A stretch of DNA of 64,000 bases. Origin: Streptomyces sp. NBC_01478 (GTDB taxonomy: Bacteria; Actinomycetota; Actinomycetes; Streptomycetales; Streptomycetaceae). The notes beneath the pieces were generated by a model. That model was given only the letters and a program-made list of their open reading frames with translations. It was not told the DNA's origin and did no database searches. The first letter of the stretch is position 1; every line of letters begins with the position of its first letter. Shown one piece after another: positions 35,674 to 45,956 of the stretch. The stretch is from positions 6,801,501 to 6,865,500 of the forward strand of contig NZ_CP109444.1 in the NCBI RefSeq assembly GCF_036227225.1, written 5' to 3'. Position numbers and translations under genes: made by a program.

Positions 35674-37245
35674 ATGTCCTTTCCCCTCCTGACAGCGACG
35701 GCGGCGCTCCCGGCCCTCGGGGCGGTGGCCACGGCCGCCGTCCCGGCCGCCCGGCGCACCGCCGCGAAATGGCTGGCGCTGCTCGTCTCGCTGGCGACGC
35801 TCGCGCTGGGCATCACGATCCTGGTGCGCTTCGACCCGGGCGGCGACCGCTACCAGCTCACCGAATCGCACCCCTGGATCGCTGACTTCGGGGTCCGTTA
35901 CGAGTTGGGTGTCGACGGCATCGCGGTCGCGCTCATCGCGCTCACCGCCCTGCTGATCCCGTTCGTGATCCTGGCCGGCTGGCACGATGCCGACCCCCTG
36001 GAGACCGGCAACAAGCGCTGGCGGCCCACCCAAGGATTCTTCGCCCTCATCCTTGCGGTGGAGGCGATGGTGATCATCTCCTTCGAGGCCACCGACGTCT
36101 TCCTCTTCTACATCTTCTTCGAAGCCATGCTGATCCCGATGTACTTCCTCATCGGCGGCTTCGGAGACAGCGCGCACGAGCACGGCGACGAGGCGGCGGC
36201 CACCCAACGGTCGTACGCCGCCGTCAAGTTTCTGCTCTACAACCTGGTCGGCGGGCTCATCATGCTGGCGGCCGTGATCGGCCTCTACGTAGTGGCCGGG
36301 AACTTCTCGCTCGCGGAGATCGCGCAGGCGCGGGCCAACGGCACGCTGCACATGGCGACCAACACCGAACGCTGGCTGTTCCTGGGCTTCTTCTTCGCCT
36401 TCGCGGTGAAGGCGCCGCTGTGGCCGCTGCACACCTGGCTGCCCAACGCGATGGGCGAGGCCACCGCCCCGGTCGCCGTCCTGATCACGGCGGTTGTCGA
36501 CAAGGTCGGCACCTTCGCGATGCTCCGCTTCTGCCTCCAGCTCTTCCCGGAGGCCAGCAAGTGGGCGACGCCCGTCATCCTCGTCCTCGCCCTGATCAGC
36601 ATCATCTACGGCGCGCTGCTCGCCGTCGGGCAGCGGGACATCAAGCGGCTGGTGGCGTACGCGTCGATCTCGCACTTCGGGTTCATCGTGCTGGGCATCT
36701 TCGCGATGACCAGCCAGGGCCAGTCCGGCGCGACGCTCTACATGGTCAACCACGGTATTTCAACGGCCGCGTTGATGCTGGTCGCCGGATTCCTGATCTC
36801 GCGGCGCGGCTCGCGTCTGATCGCCGACTACGGAGGGGTGCAGAAAGTCGCCCCGGTGCTCGCGGGCACCTTCCTGATCGGCAGTCTGGCCACCCTCTCG
36901 CTACCGGGACTCGCACCGTTCGTGAGTGAGTTCCTGGTCCTGGTCGGCACGTTCTCGCGCTACCCCGCGATCGGGATCATCGCGACCTTCGGCATCGTCC
37001 TGGCCGCGCTGTACACCCTCGTCCTCTACCAGCGGACGATGACCGGCCCGGTGAAGCCCGAGGTCGCCACGATGCCGGACCTGCGACCGCGTGAACTCCT
37101 GGTCGTCGCCCCGCTGATCGTGCTGCTGGTCTTCCTGGGCGTCTACCCGAAGCCGATCACGGACATCGTGAACCCGTCGGTCAAGCAGACGCTGTCCGAC
37201 GTACACAAGAAGGATCCCAAGCCCTCGGTGGAGGCGGCCAAGTGA
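35674..37245 (+). CDS. nuoM: NADH-quinone oxidoreductase subunit M (antiporter-like)
   Basis: A 523-residue proton-pumping subunit. IFFEAMLIPMYFLIGGFG carries the key Glu, FAVKAPLWPLHTWLPNAMGEATAPVAVLI the key Lys and His, and VGQRDIKRLVAYASISHFGFI the later Lys. ATG at 35674, 5 bases after nuoL. A long open frame continues upstream, but that part reads nuoL in the wrong frame. The stop overlaps the nuoN GTG. Confidence 0.97.
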   Translation: MSFPLLTATAALPALGAVATAAVPAARRTAAKWLALLVSLATLALGITILVRFDPGGDRYQLTESHPWIADFGVRYELGVDGIAVALIALTALLIPFVILAGWHDADPLETGNKRWRPTQGFFALILAVEAMVIISFEATDVFLFYIFFEAMLIPMYFLIGGFGDSAHEHGDEAAATQRSYAAVKFLLYNLVGGLIMLAAVIGLYVVAGNFSLAEIAQARANGTLHMATNTERWLFLGFFFAFAVKAPLWPLHTWLPNAMGEATAPVAVLITAVVDKVGTFAMLRFCLQLFPEASKWATPVILVLALISIIYGALLAVGQRDIKRLVAYASISHFGFIVLGIFAMTSQGQSGATLYMVNHGISTAALMLVAGFLISRRGSRLIADYGGVQKVAPVLAGTFLIGSLATLSLPGLAPFVSEFLVLVGTFSRYPAIGIIATFGIVLAALYTLVLYQRTMTGPVKPEVATMPDLRPRELLVVAPLIVLLVFLGVYPKPITDIVNPSVKQTLSDVHKKDPKPSVEAAK

Positions 37246-38900
37246 GCGCAACAGCCGTCCACAGCCTGTGGACAACGGCGGCAACGGCGGCCGACCCGAT
37301 CTCGAAGATCCCCACGCCGAAGATCGAGTACGGGCAATTGTCGCCCACCTTGATCATCCTCGGCGCGGCGCTCATCGGGGTGCTGGTCGAAGCGTTCGTC
37401 CCGCGCAAGTCCCGTTACTTCACCCAGGTGTTCGTGTCCGCCGTGGCGCTCTGCGCCGCCTTCGCGGCGGTCCTGGCGCTCGCGGCGGACGGGTACGGCA
37501 CCACCAAGGCGCACATCGCCGCGATGGGCGCGATCGCGGTCGACGGACCGTCCCTGTTCCTTCAGGGCGTGATCCTGCTGTCCGGACTGGTCGGCCTGTT
37601 CACCTTCGCGGAGCGGCGGCTCGACCCCGAGGCGCACGGCAACCGGGTCGACTCCTTCGCCGCGCAGGGCGCGTCCGTGCCCGGCAGCGACAGCGAGAAG
37701 GCCGCGGTCAAGGCCGGGTTCACCACCACCGAGGTGTTCCCGCTCCTGCTCTTCGCGGTCGCCGGCATGCTGGTCTTCCCGTCCGCCAACGACCTGTTGA
37801 CCCTGTTCGTGGCCCTGGAAGTCTTCTCGCTCCCGCTCTACCTCCTGTGCGCCCTGGCCCGCCGCAAGCGGCTCCTGTCGCAGGAGGCGGCGGTCAAGTA
37901 CTTCCTCCTGGGCGCCTTCGCCTCCGCGTTCACCCTGTTCGGCATCGCGCTGCTCTACGGCTACGCGGGCTCGATGTCGTACTCCACGATCGCGCAGGTC
38001 GTCGACGGCTCCATCACGAACATCAACCCGGCCCTCGCGGACACCATGGGCAACGACGCGCTGCTGCTCATCGGCGGCGCGATGATCGTCATGGGGCTGC
38101 TGTTCAAGGTGGGCGCGGTGCCGTTCCACATGTGGACGCCCGACGTCTACCAGGGCGCGCCGACCCCGGTCACCGGCTTCATGGCCGCCGCGACCAAGGT
38201 GGCCGCCTTCGGAGCGCTGCTCCGCCTGCTCTACGTCGTGCTGCCGGGCCTGCGCTGGGACTGGCGGCCCGTCATGTGGGGCGTCGCGATCATCACGATG
38301 CTGGGCGGCGCGATCGTCGCGATCACCCAGACCGACATCAAGCGGCTGCTGGCGTACTCGTCGATCGCGCACGCGGGCTTCATCCTCGCGGGTGTCATCG
38401 CGACCACCCGGGACGGCGTCTCGTCGGTCCTCTTCTACCTGGGTGCCTACTCGTTCGTGACGATCGGCGCCTTCGCGGTCGTCACCCTCGTACGGGACGC
38501 GGGCGGCGAGGCGACGCACCTGTCGAAGTGGGCGGGGCTCGGGCGCAGGTCGCCCCTGGTCGCTGCCGTCTTCGCGGTGTTCCTGCTGTCCTTCGCGGGC
38601 ATTCCGCTGACGGCAGGCTTCGCCGGGAAGTTCGCCGTGTTCAAGGCGGCGGCGGCCGGCGGCGCGGCCCCGCTGGTCGTGGTCGGTGTGCTCTCCTCGG
38701 CGATCGCGGCGTTCTTCTACATCCGCGTGATCGTGCTCATGTTCTTCAGCGAGCCGAGGCCCGACGGCCCCACCGTCGCAGTGCCGTCCCCGCTGACCAT
38801 GGCGACGATCGGGGTGGCCGTGGCGGCCACGCTCGTCCTCGGTGTGGCCCCGCAGTACTTCCTGGACCTGGCGAACCAGGCGGGGGTCTTCGTCCGCTGA
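37242..38900 (+). CDS. nuoN: NADH-quinone oxidoreductase subunit N (antiporter-like)
   Basis: A 552-residue proton-pumping subunit and last gene of the operon. The conserved FVALEVFSLPLYLLCAL (Glu), LLFKVGAVPFHMWTPDVYQGAPTPVTGFMA (Lys) and ITQTDIKRLLAYSSIAHAGFIL (Lys) segments are intact. Slightly longer than E. coli NuoN owing to an insertion with Ser/Asp/Glu residues near 130-150. GTG start overlaps nuoM. Confidence 0.97.
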   Translation: MSATAVHSLWTTAATAADPISKIPTPKIEYGQLSPTLIILGAALIGVLVEAFVPRKSRYFTQVFVSAVALCAAFAAVLALAADGYGTTKAHIAAMGAIAVDGPSLFLQGVILLSGLVGLFTFAERRLDPEAHGNRVDSFAAQGASVPGSDSEKAAVKAGFTTTEVFPLLLFAVAGMLVFPSANDLLTLFVALEVFSLPLYLLCALARRKRLLSQEAAVKYFLLGAFASAFTLFGIALLYGYAGSMSYSTIAQVVDGSITNINPALADTMGNDALLLIGGAMIVMGLLFKVGAVPFHMWTPDVYQGAPTPVTGFMAAATKVAAFGALLRLLYVVLPGLRWDWRPVMWGVAIITMLGGAIVAITQTDIKRLLAYSSIAHAGFILAGVIATTRDGVSSVLFYLGAYSFVTIGAFAVVTLVRDAGGEATHLSKWAGLGRRSPLVAAVFAVFLLSFAGIPLTAGFAGKFAVFKAAAAGGAAPLVVVGVLSSAIAAFFYIRVIVLMFFSEPRPDGPTVAVPSPLTMATIGVAVAATLVLGVAPQYFLDLANQAGVFVR

Positions 38901-38909
38901 GCGCATGCC

Positions 38910-38946
38910 AAGGGCCCCGGTTCCTCACTGAGGAGTCGGGGCCCTT
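38910..38946 (+). terminator. Terminator of the nuo operon
   Basis: AAGGGCCCCG (38910-38919) pairs perfectly with CGGGGCCCTT (38937-38946), with an inner TCCTC/GAGGA stem. It starts 9 bases after the nuoN stop and also faces the convergent secreted-protein gene, so it can act in both directions. Confidence 0.88.
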
Positions 38947-38963
38947 CGCATGGCTGCGGCCGG

Positions 38964-39530
38964 TCAGACCGTCGGGCAGACGACCTCGGGGTTCCCCGCG
39001 GCGAACAGGCCCGCAGAGTTGGGCTTGTAGAGCCACGCGTGCAGGGTGAAGTAGCCGGGGAGCCGGCCCTTCTGGAAGGTCTGCCCGAACAGCGTCGGCG
39101 CGGTCGTCTGGCCCGTGTCCGTCACGACCCACTCCACCGCGACCAGCCTGCGCCCCTCGGCGAAGTCGGACCCGTCCGCGTACACGAGGGCCGCCGGCTT
39201 CTGCGGATCGAGTGAATCGATGTTCGCCGGGTTGCGGTAGTGGTAGCCCATGCCGCCCTCGGCCTGGTCGGCGACACAGGTGTCGCTGCGCACGTAGCCG
39301 CCGCCCGCGGCGAAACCCTCGTACCCGTATGTCGAGGTGGCCTGGTACGTCTTGCTCAGCGTGGTCCACACCGACGGGTCGGGGGCGGGGTCGGACGCGG
39401 CGTGGGCCGGGGCGGCGGTCAGCGCGAAGGCCGCGGTCGTCGCCACCGCGACGGCGGTCATGGCGGCGGTCTTGACGGTGCTCCGCAGGGGCCGGGGGGA
39501 CCGGGAGGACCCGGAGGACCGAGGGGACAT
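38964..39530 (-). CDS. Secreted protein of unknown function
   Basis: A 188-residue protein from the ATG at 39530, chosen for AAGGAG 7 bases upstream and a good signal peptide (about 1-42, cleavage after AHA). The mature part (about 145 residues) has two Cys, one near DTCVADQ and one at PEVVCPTV by the C-terminus, which could form a disulfide. It also has aromatic-rich beta-like segments (GYEGFAAGGGYV, GYFTLHAWLYKP). I do not recognise a family. The convergent nuo terminator lies just past its stop. Confidence 0.75.
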   Translation of the reverse strand: MSPRSSGSSRSPRPLRSTVKTAAMTAVAVATTAAFALTAAPAHAASDPAPDPSVWTTLSKTYQATSTYGYEGFAAGGGYVRSDTCVADQAEGGMGYHYRNPANIDSLDPQKPAALVYADGSDFAEGRRLVAVEWVVTDTGQTTAPTLFGQTFQKGRLPGYFTLHAWLYKPNSAGLFAAGNPEVVCPTV

Positions 39531-39777
39531 GGTGGGGCTCCTTGGACTTTCGGGAGGCGTCCACACGCACGCGGCGCCGTCCGTTCGAGGGCATGGCGGG
39601 TCTCCGCGGTCCCGCCCGAGCAGCATGTTCCGGCCGTAGGGGGCGCGCCATGTGACGGGAGCCATTCGAATGACCACGCCCGGTCACCGTCGCCAGCCTG
39701 TGGATAACTCCGACGCTGTCAGCGCGGACGCCTATCGTGGACGCAGTGGTCGAGGGACGACGTACGGGGGACGAGCG

Positions 39778-41859
<2,082 letters not shown>

Positions 41860-42003
41860 AGGTGGTCGGGACTGGGGTGTAGGGGCAAGGGCAGGGGTGG
41901 GGCCGGGGTGCAGGTGGCCTGGTAAGGCCCTCGGCTCAGGGCCGTCAGCCTCGGGGGCTCCTCAGCCCAGGCTCCTCAGCCCAAGCCCGTGAGTCCAAAC
42001 CCC

Positions 42004-42942
42004 TCAGCCCAGAGCCGTAAGCCCCGGTGCGAACACGATTAGTAGGGGCAGCAGTGGGACCAGTGCCGCCACTGTCGTCGTCAGGGCGCGGCGTCGGCGG
42101 CCCAGTCTCGGGCGGGGGTCCAGGAGGCGGTCCACTCGTTCGCCGAGGAGGCGGTGGCTGGAGGCGCAGGAGAGGACGCCTCGGTGGTTGTTCAGTTCGA
42201 TCAGGGCCAGCGCCGTGGTCAGGTGGCCGCACTGCCGGGAGGCGGTGTCGTCCGCGGCCAACTCGACCAGCCGGTGCGTCTGGTCGCAGAAGTGGGCGAA
42301 CACGGGGACACGCGGGAAACCGGAGGCCAGCGCGGTCGAGAGGTGCAGCAGCCAGTCGTGGTGGGCGCGGGCGTGACCGCGTTCGTGGGTGAGGACCGCG
42401 TCGAGCTGGTGGCCGGTGAGGCGGTGCAACGCGCCTGTGGTGACGACCAGTTGGGGCGGGTGGCCGGGCATCCACCAGGCGTCCGGGTACTCGTCCTCCA
42501 GGACCAGGAGGGGGCCGCGTGCCGGGGGCAGGCCGGCCGGCAGGTCGGGGGCGCGTTCGCGGAGATGTGCGCGGGCCTGGCCGCGACGGCGGCGGGCCTC
42601 GGCGAGTTCGCGGGCGAGCATCGCCGTCGTCCAGGCGGCCCCGCACGCCAGTGACAGCGTGAGGGCGACCGCCCAGACGGGGGCGGCGGAGAGGTCGTAG
42701 GCCGCGGTGACGGCGGGCGGAGCGGGGGCGAAGACATGATCGCGGACGGTGTGGAAGACGGCGGCGGCGCCGAGGACCAGGGCGGCCAGGCAGCAGAGCA
42801 GGACCGTGGCGACCAGGCACTGCCACACCCACAGGCCGACCACGGGTTCCCGCTCGGGCCACACGGCCCGGGTCAGCGCGCGCGGAGCCGGAACGGCGGC
42901 CGAGAGGGCGACGACGCTCAGCAGGAGCAGGCAGACGGTCAT
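42004..42942 (-). CDS. M56-family membrane metallopeptidase
   Basis: A 312-residue zinc peptidase of the BlaR1/MecR1 peptidase type. It has four membrane helices (near 1-22, 38-65, 80-105 and at the C-terminus) and zinc motif HERGH at about residue 180-185, followed by a conserved ...HRLVELAADDTA glutamate ligand segment. It lacks the penicillin-sensor domain of BlaR1. Such genes usually sit beside a BlaI/MecI repressor that the peptidase cleaves, but none is adjacent here. Start at 42942 is preferred for GGAG 8 bases upstream; an ATG at 42975 is possible. A repeated CCTCAGCCCA sequence overlaps its stop region. Confidence 0.9.
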   Translation of the reverse strand: MTVCLLLLSVVALSAAVPAPRALTRAVWPEREPVVGLWVWQCLVATVLLCCLAALVLGAAAVFHTVRDHVFAPAPPAVTAAYDLSAAPVWAVALTLSLACGAAWTTAMLARELAEARRRRGQARAHLRERAPDLPAGLPPARGPLLVLEDEYPDAWWMPGHPPQLVVTTGALHRLTGHQLDAVLTHERGHARAHHDWLLHLSTALASGFPRVPVFAHFCDQTHRLVELAADDTASRQCGHLTTALALIELNNHRGVLSCASSHRLLGERVDRLLDPRPRLGRRRRALTTTVAALVPLLPLLIVFAPGLTALG

Positions 42943-43176
42943 GCCACGGGCTCCGGATCCTGGTCGGCGGGACAAAAGGAAGGAACGGTACGAACGAAAG
43001 GGGCGAAAGGAACAGGAGGAACAGGTGGGACAGAGCGGAACAGAACGTGCGGTGCGGCCTTGCCCGAAGGCGGGGGTGCGGCGTGTGTGCCGCCCGCCGT
43101 CAGTATGACCGCACGGACGGCCGACGTCAGGTGTACGGCGAGCACCGGATCCACCTCACCGGCCGCGCCCCTCGCC

Positions 43177-44391
43177 TCACTCCCGGCCCACGATCCGCCC
43201 GGTCACCTCGCCCAGCCCCACCCGCGTACCGTCCGCCCCGGGCGCCCACGCCGACAGGGTCACGACATCCCCGTCCTCCAGGAACGTCCGCTTGCCGTCC
43301 GGGAGTTCGAGGGCGTCGCGGCCGTTCCAGGTCAGCTCAAGCAGCGAACCGCGCTCGTGTTCCGCTGGCCCGCTGACCGTGCCCGAGCCGTACAGGTCGC
43401 CGGTGCGCAGGGAGGCGCCGTTGGCCGTCATCTGCGCGAGTTGCTGCGCGGCCGTCCAGTACATGGTGGAGAACGGCGGCTCGGAGACGACATGGCCGTT
43501 GATCGCGACGGAGATACGGAGGTCGTAGCCGCCGGGCTCCTCCGCCGAGTCGTCCAGATAGGGGAGGAGTTCGTGCGTGCGCTCCGGCGGGGCCACCCGC
43601 GAGTCCTCCAGCGCGTCCAGCGGGGTGATCCACGCAGACACCGACGTGGCGAAGGACTTGCCGAGGAACGGGCCGAGGGGGACGTACTCCCAGGCCTGGA
43701 TGTCGCGGGCCGACCAGTCGTTGAGGAGGCACAGGCCGAAGACGTGTTCGCGGAAGTCGGCGAGGGCGACCGGCCGGCCCATCTCCGACGGCGTGCCGAC
43801 CACGAATCCGACCTCCGCCTCGATGTCCAGGCGGACCGACGGGCCGAAGACCGGCGCGGGGTCGGACGGGGACTTGCGCTGCCCGGAGGGTCGTACGACG
43901 TCCGTGTCCGAGACCACGATCGTGCCGGAGCGGCCGTGGTAACCGATCGGCAGGTGCTTCCAGTTGGGGGTCAGGGAGTCGGGCGCGTCGGGGCGGAAGA
44001 TGCGGCCGACGTTCCGGGCGTGGTTCTCCGAGGCGTAGAAGTCGACGTAGTCCGCGACCTCGAAGGGCAGATGCAGGGTCACCGCCGAGAGCGGGTGGAG
44101 GTACGGGGTGATCGTCTCCTGGTGGGAGGGCACCGTCACCCACGCCGTCAGCGCGCGCCGGACGTCCGACCAGGCCGTGTGGCCCGCGGCGAGCAGCGGG
44201 CCCAGGGTCGGGTGCGCGAGGAGGGAGACGTACGGCGAGCCGAGCGCCTCCGCCGCCGCGCCCGCGTCGAGCACATGGTCGCCGAGCCGGACGCCGACGG
44301 TCCGTTCGTCCGAGCCGGCGGGCGAGAAGACGCCGTAGGGCAGGTTGTGCGGGCCGAAGGGGTCGCCCTCGGGAAGATCGAAGGGGGGCAT
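43177..44391 (-). CDS. fah: Fumarylacetoacetase
   Basis: A 404-residue enzyme that hydrolyses fumarylacetoacetate to fumarate and acetoacetate, the last step of tyrosine/homogentisate catabolism. The N-terminal SH3-like domain (FDLPEGDPFGPHNLPYGVF) and the metal and catalytic segments of the C-terminal fold are intact: DFYASENHARNVG, LPIGYHGRSGTIVVS, RLDIEAEVGFVVG, LLNDWSARDIQAWEY and MTANGASLRTGDLYGSGTVSG. Standard length. ATG at 44391 with GAGG upstream. No hmgA or hppD gene lies nearby, so it stands alone. The 217 bases upstream hold no gene. Confidence 0.96.
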   Translation of the reverse strand: MPPFDLPEGDPFGPHNLPYGVFSPAGSDERTVGVRLGDHVLDAGAAAEALGSPYVSLLAHPTLGPLLAAGHTAWSDVRRALTAWVTVPSHQETITPYLHPLSAVTLHLPFEVADYVDFYASENHARNVGRIFRPDAPDSLTPNWKHLPIGYHGRSGTIVVSDTDVVRPSGQRKSPSDPAPVFGPSVRLDIEAEVGFVVGTPSEMGRPVALADFREHVFGLCLLNDWSARDIQAWEYVPLGPFLGKSFATSVSAWITPLDALEDSRVAPPERTHELLPYLDDSAEEPGGYDLRISVAINGHVVSEPPFSTMYWTAAQQLAQMTANGASLRTGDLYGSGTVSGPAEHERGSLLELTWNGRDALELPDGKRTFLEDGDVVTLSAWAPGADGTRVGLGEVTGRIVGRE

Positions 44392-44609
44392 GGGTGCTGC
44401 CTCACTCTCGTACGTACTCGCATGTGGCCGCGCCACACGTTACGGGTGAGTTGCGGGAACCGGCAGTGTCTGAAGAGTTCGCAATGTCCGGATAGGCCTT
44501 GTCGGAGGGGGCTGCCGGCCGCGTCGTCGTATGGGCCGGTGATGCGGTTCGTGTGCGGCACGGGGATCGCGTCACCGTGACCGGCGAGGTATCTGGCCGC
44601 AGCGTGCGG

Positions 44610-45320
44610 TTAGTTGACGGGGAGCCACTTCGGTGTGGGCGACGACCGGGCGACGCGGAAGCCCACGTCGTCCACGCGGAACGTGGGGTGGCTGCGGCGC
44701 CGTACGGAGGCGCGGCAGCTCCAGTGCTCGTCGAACCAGCCGCCGCCGCGCAGTACCCGGTAGGTGCCGTAGACCTCGGGGTCGTAGAGGTCCCAGCACC
44801 ACTCCCACACGTTGCCCAGCATGTCGTGCAGGCCCCAGGGGTTGGGCAGTCGGCCGCCCGGTTCGTGGGGCCGCTCCTCGGAGTTGCCGCGGTGCCAGGC
44901 GATGTCGTCGAGCGGTCCGTAGCGCGGGCCGCTCGTTCCGGCGTGGCACGCGTACTCCCACTCGGCTTCGGTGGGGAGGCGGTAGCCGTCGGCGGAGGGG
45001 TTTGCCCATACGACGGTTTCGACTGCCTCGTTGTGGTCGTCGAAGGAGTATGCGGGCGTCAACTCCTCTTGCTGGGAAAGGGAGTTGCAGAAGAGGACCG
45101 CGTCCTGCCAGGACACGGTCTCCACGGGGAGGCGGTCGCTGCCGTGCGCGGTGCTGGGGTGTTCGCCGGTGACCTGGGCGTACTGCTCCTGGGTTACGGG
45201 GAGGGTGCCGAGGTGGAAGGGGGCGAGGTCGACCGTCCATCTGCGTTCCGTGCGGCGGTCGGAGAGGGTGACCTGGCCGGGTGGGACGGGGGTGAGGTCG
45301 ATGTGGGTGGTGGTGCCCAT
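44610..45320 (-). CDS. SUMF1/FGE-fold protein lacking one catalytic Cys
   Basis: A 236-residue protein of the formylglycine-generating-enzyme-like fold: LPVETVSWQDAVLFCNSLS, GYRLPTEAEWEYACHAG, NPWGLHDMLGNVWEWCWD and VLRGGGWF...GFRV. True FGE has two active-site Cys in the RGGSFLC...C region. Here the first position is acidic (GGGWFDEHWSC) and only the second Cys remains, so sulfatase activation is unlikely. Other members serve as ergothioneine-type or peptide-modification enzymes, or bind ligands. No sulfatase is nearby. ATG 3 bases after an upstream in-frame stop. Confidence 0.85.
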   Translation of the reverse strand: MGTTTHIDLTPVPPGQVTLSDRRTERRWTVDLAPFHLGTLPVTQEQYAQVTGEHPSTAHGSDRLPVETVSWQDAVLFCNSLSQQEELTPAYSFDDHNEAVETVVWANPSADGYRLPTEAEWEYACHAGTSGPRYGPLDDIAWHRGNSEERPHEPGGRLPNPWGLHDMLGNVWEWCWDLYDPEVYGTYRVLRGGGWFDEHWSCRASVRRRSHPTFRVDDVGFRVARSSPTPKWLPVN

Positions 45321-45470
45321 GGGTTACGTCAGCTCCGTGAGCATCGGCCGTAGGTGGGCCGCGAGTTGGGGATCCGAGTGGGTCGGTTCCGTTGGCGTGG
45401 TGGTGATTGTCGCATTCCAGGTGCGGCGGAGTTCTGGTTCGGTGAGGTGGTGGGTTGGGCGGTGGGTTGC

Positions 45471-45490
45471 GGTGGTCGGCGGTGGTCGGC
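45471..45490. repeat. Tandem 10-base repeat (2 copies)
   Basis: GGTGGTCGGC occurs at 45471-45480 and 45481-45490 in a very G-rich stretch (about 45440-45520). Confidence 0.8.
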
Positions 45491-45815
45491 GGTGTGCGGG
45501 TGGTTCGCCTGGGGGGCGTCGTGGGTCGGGGCCGCGTCGGGGGGTGTCCGTCCTCGGAACGGCGCGGAATCGGTTGCCTACCAACGCACTCGTGTTGACG
45601 CGCCAACCGCTGCGGGCGGACACCCCCCGACACGGCCCCTTCGCGCCGTACGCGGCCGACTGCCCGCCCCCCCCGGGCGCCGAACTCGCCGTAGATCCAG
45701 ATAGATCCAGCCGTCCAGCCGTCCAGCCGTTCGCGGCCTTGTCCACTTCCCCGCGTACGGCCAGCACGAGGTCCGTCTCCGACCAGCGGTCGCCTGTGCC
45801 GGTCGCGTGCGAGCC

Positions 45816-45833
45816 GGTGTGGGTGTGGGTGTG
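45816..45833. repeat. Tandem 6-base repeat (3 copies)
   Basis: GGTGTG is repeated exactly three times at 45816-45833. Confidence 0.85.
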
Positions 45834-45870
45834 GCTCCGGCTCGGCATCGCCGGTCTTGTCGCCCTGGCC

Positions 45871-45894
45871 CTGGCCCTAGTCCTGGCCCTAGTC
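45871..45894. repeat. Tandem 12-base repeat (2 copies plus partial)
   Basis: CTGGCCCTAGTC at 45871-45882 and 45883-45894, with a partial unit (CTGGCG) after it and CCTGGCC before it. Confidence 0.85.
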
Positions 45895-45956
45895 CTGGCG
45901 TTGGCCCCGGGCCGAAGGGCCTTGTCCCGTCGTGAGGTGGTGGGGATCATGACCGC

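Larger units (their letters stand above)
45321..45956. other. Repeat-rich gap, possibly containing a decayed gene
   Basis: 636 bases between two divergent genes. On the minus strand a frame ending at 45324 (TAA), 3 bases before the SUMF1 ATG, ends TEPELRRTWNATITTT...LAAHLRPMLTELT and could be the tail of a lost or short gene. Its upstream part is Pro/Thr/Arg-rich, and no convincing start is visible. Four sets of short tandem repeats lie here (10, 8, 6 and 12 bases). On the plus strand a Leu/Ala/Val-rich stretch results from the 12-base repeat. I call no gene. Confidence 0.5.

Noticed and set aside
45471..45894. Short repeats as a CRISPR array
   Set aside because: Units are 6-12 bases, directly adjacent, of different sequences, with no spacers and no cas genes.
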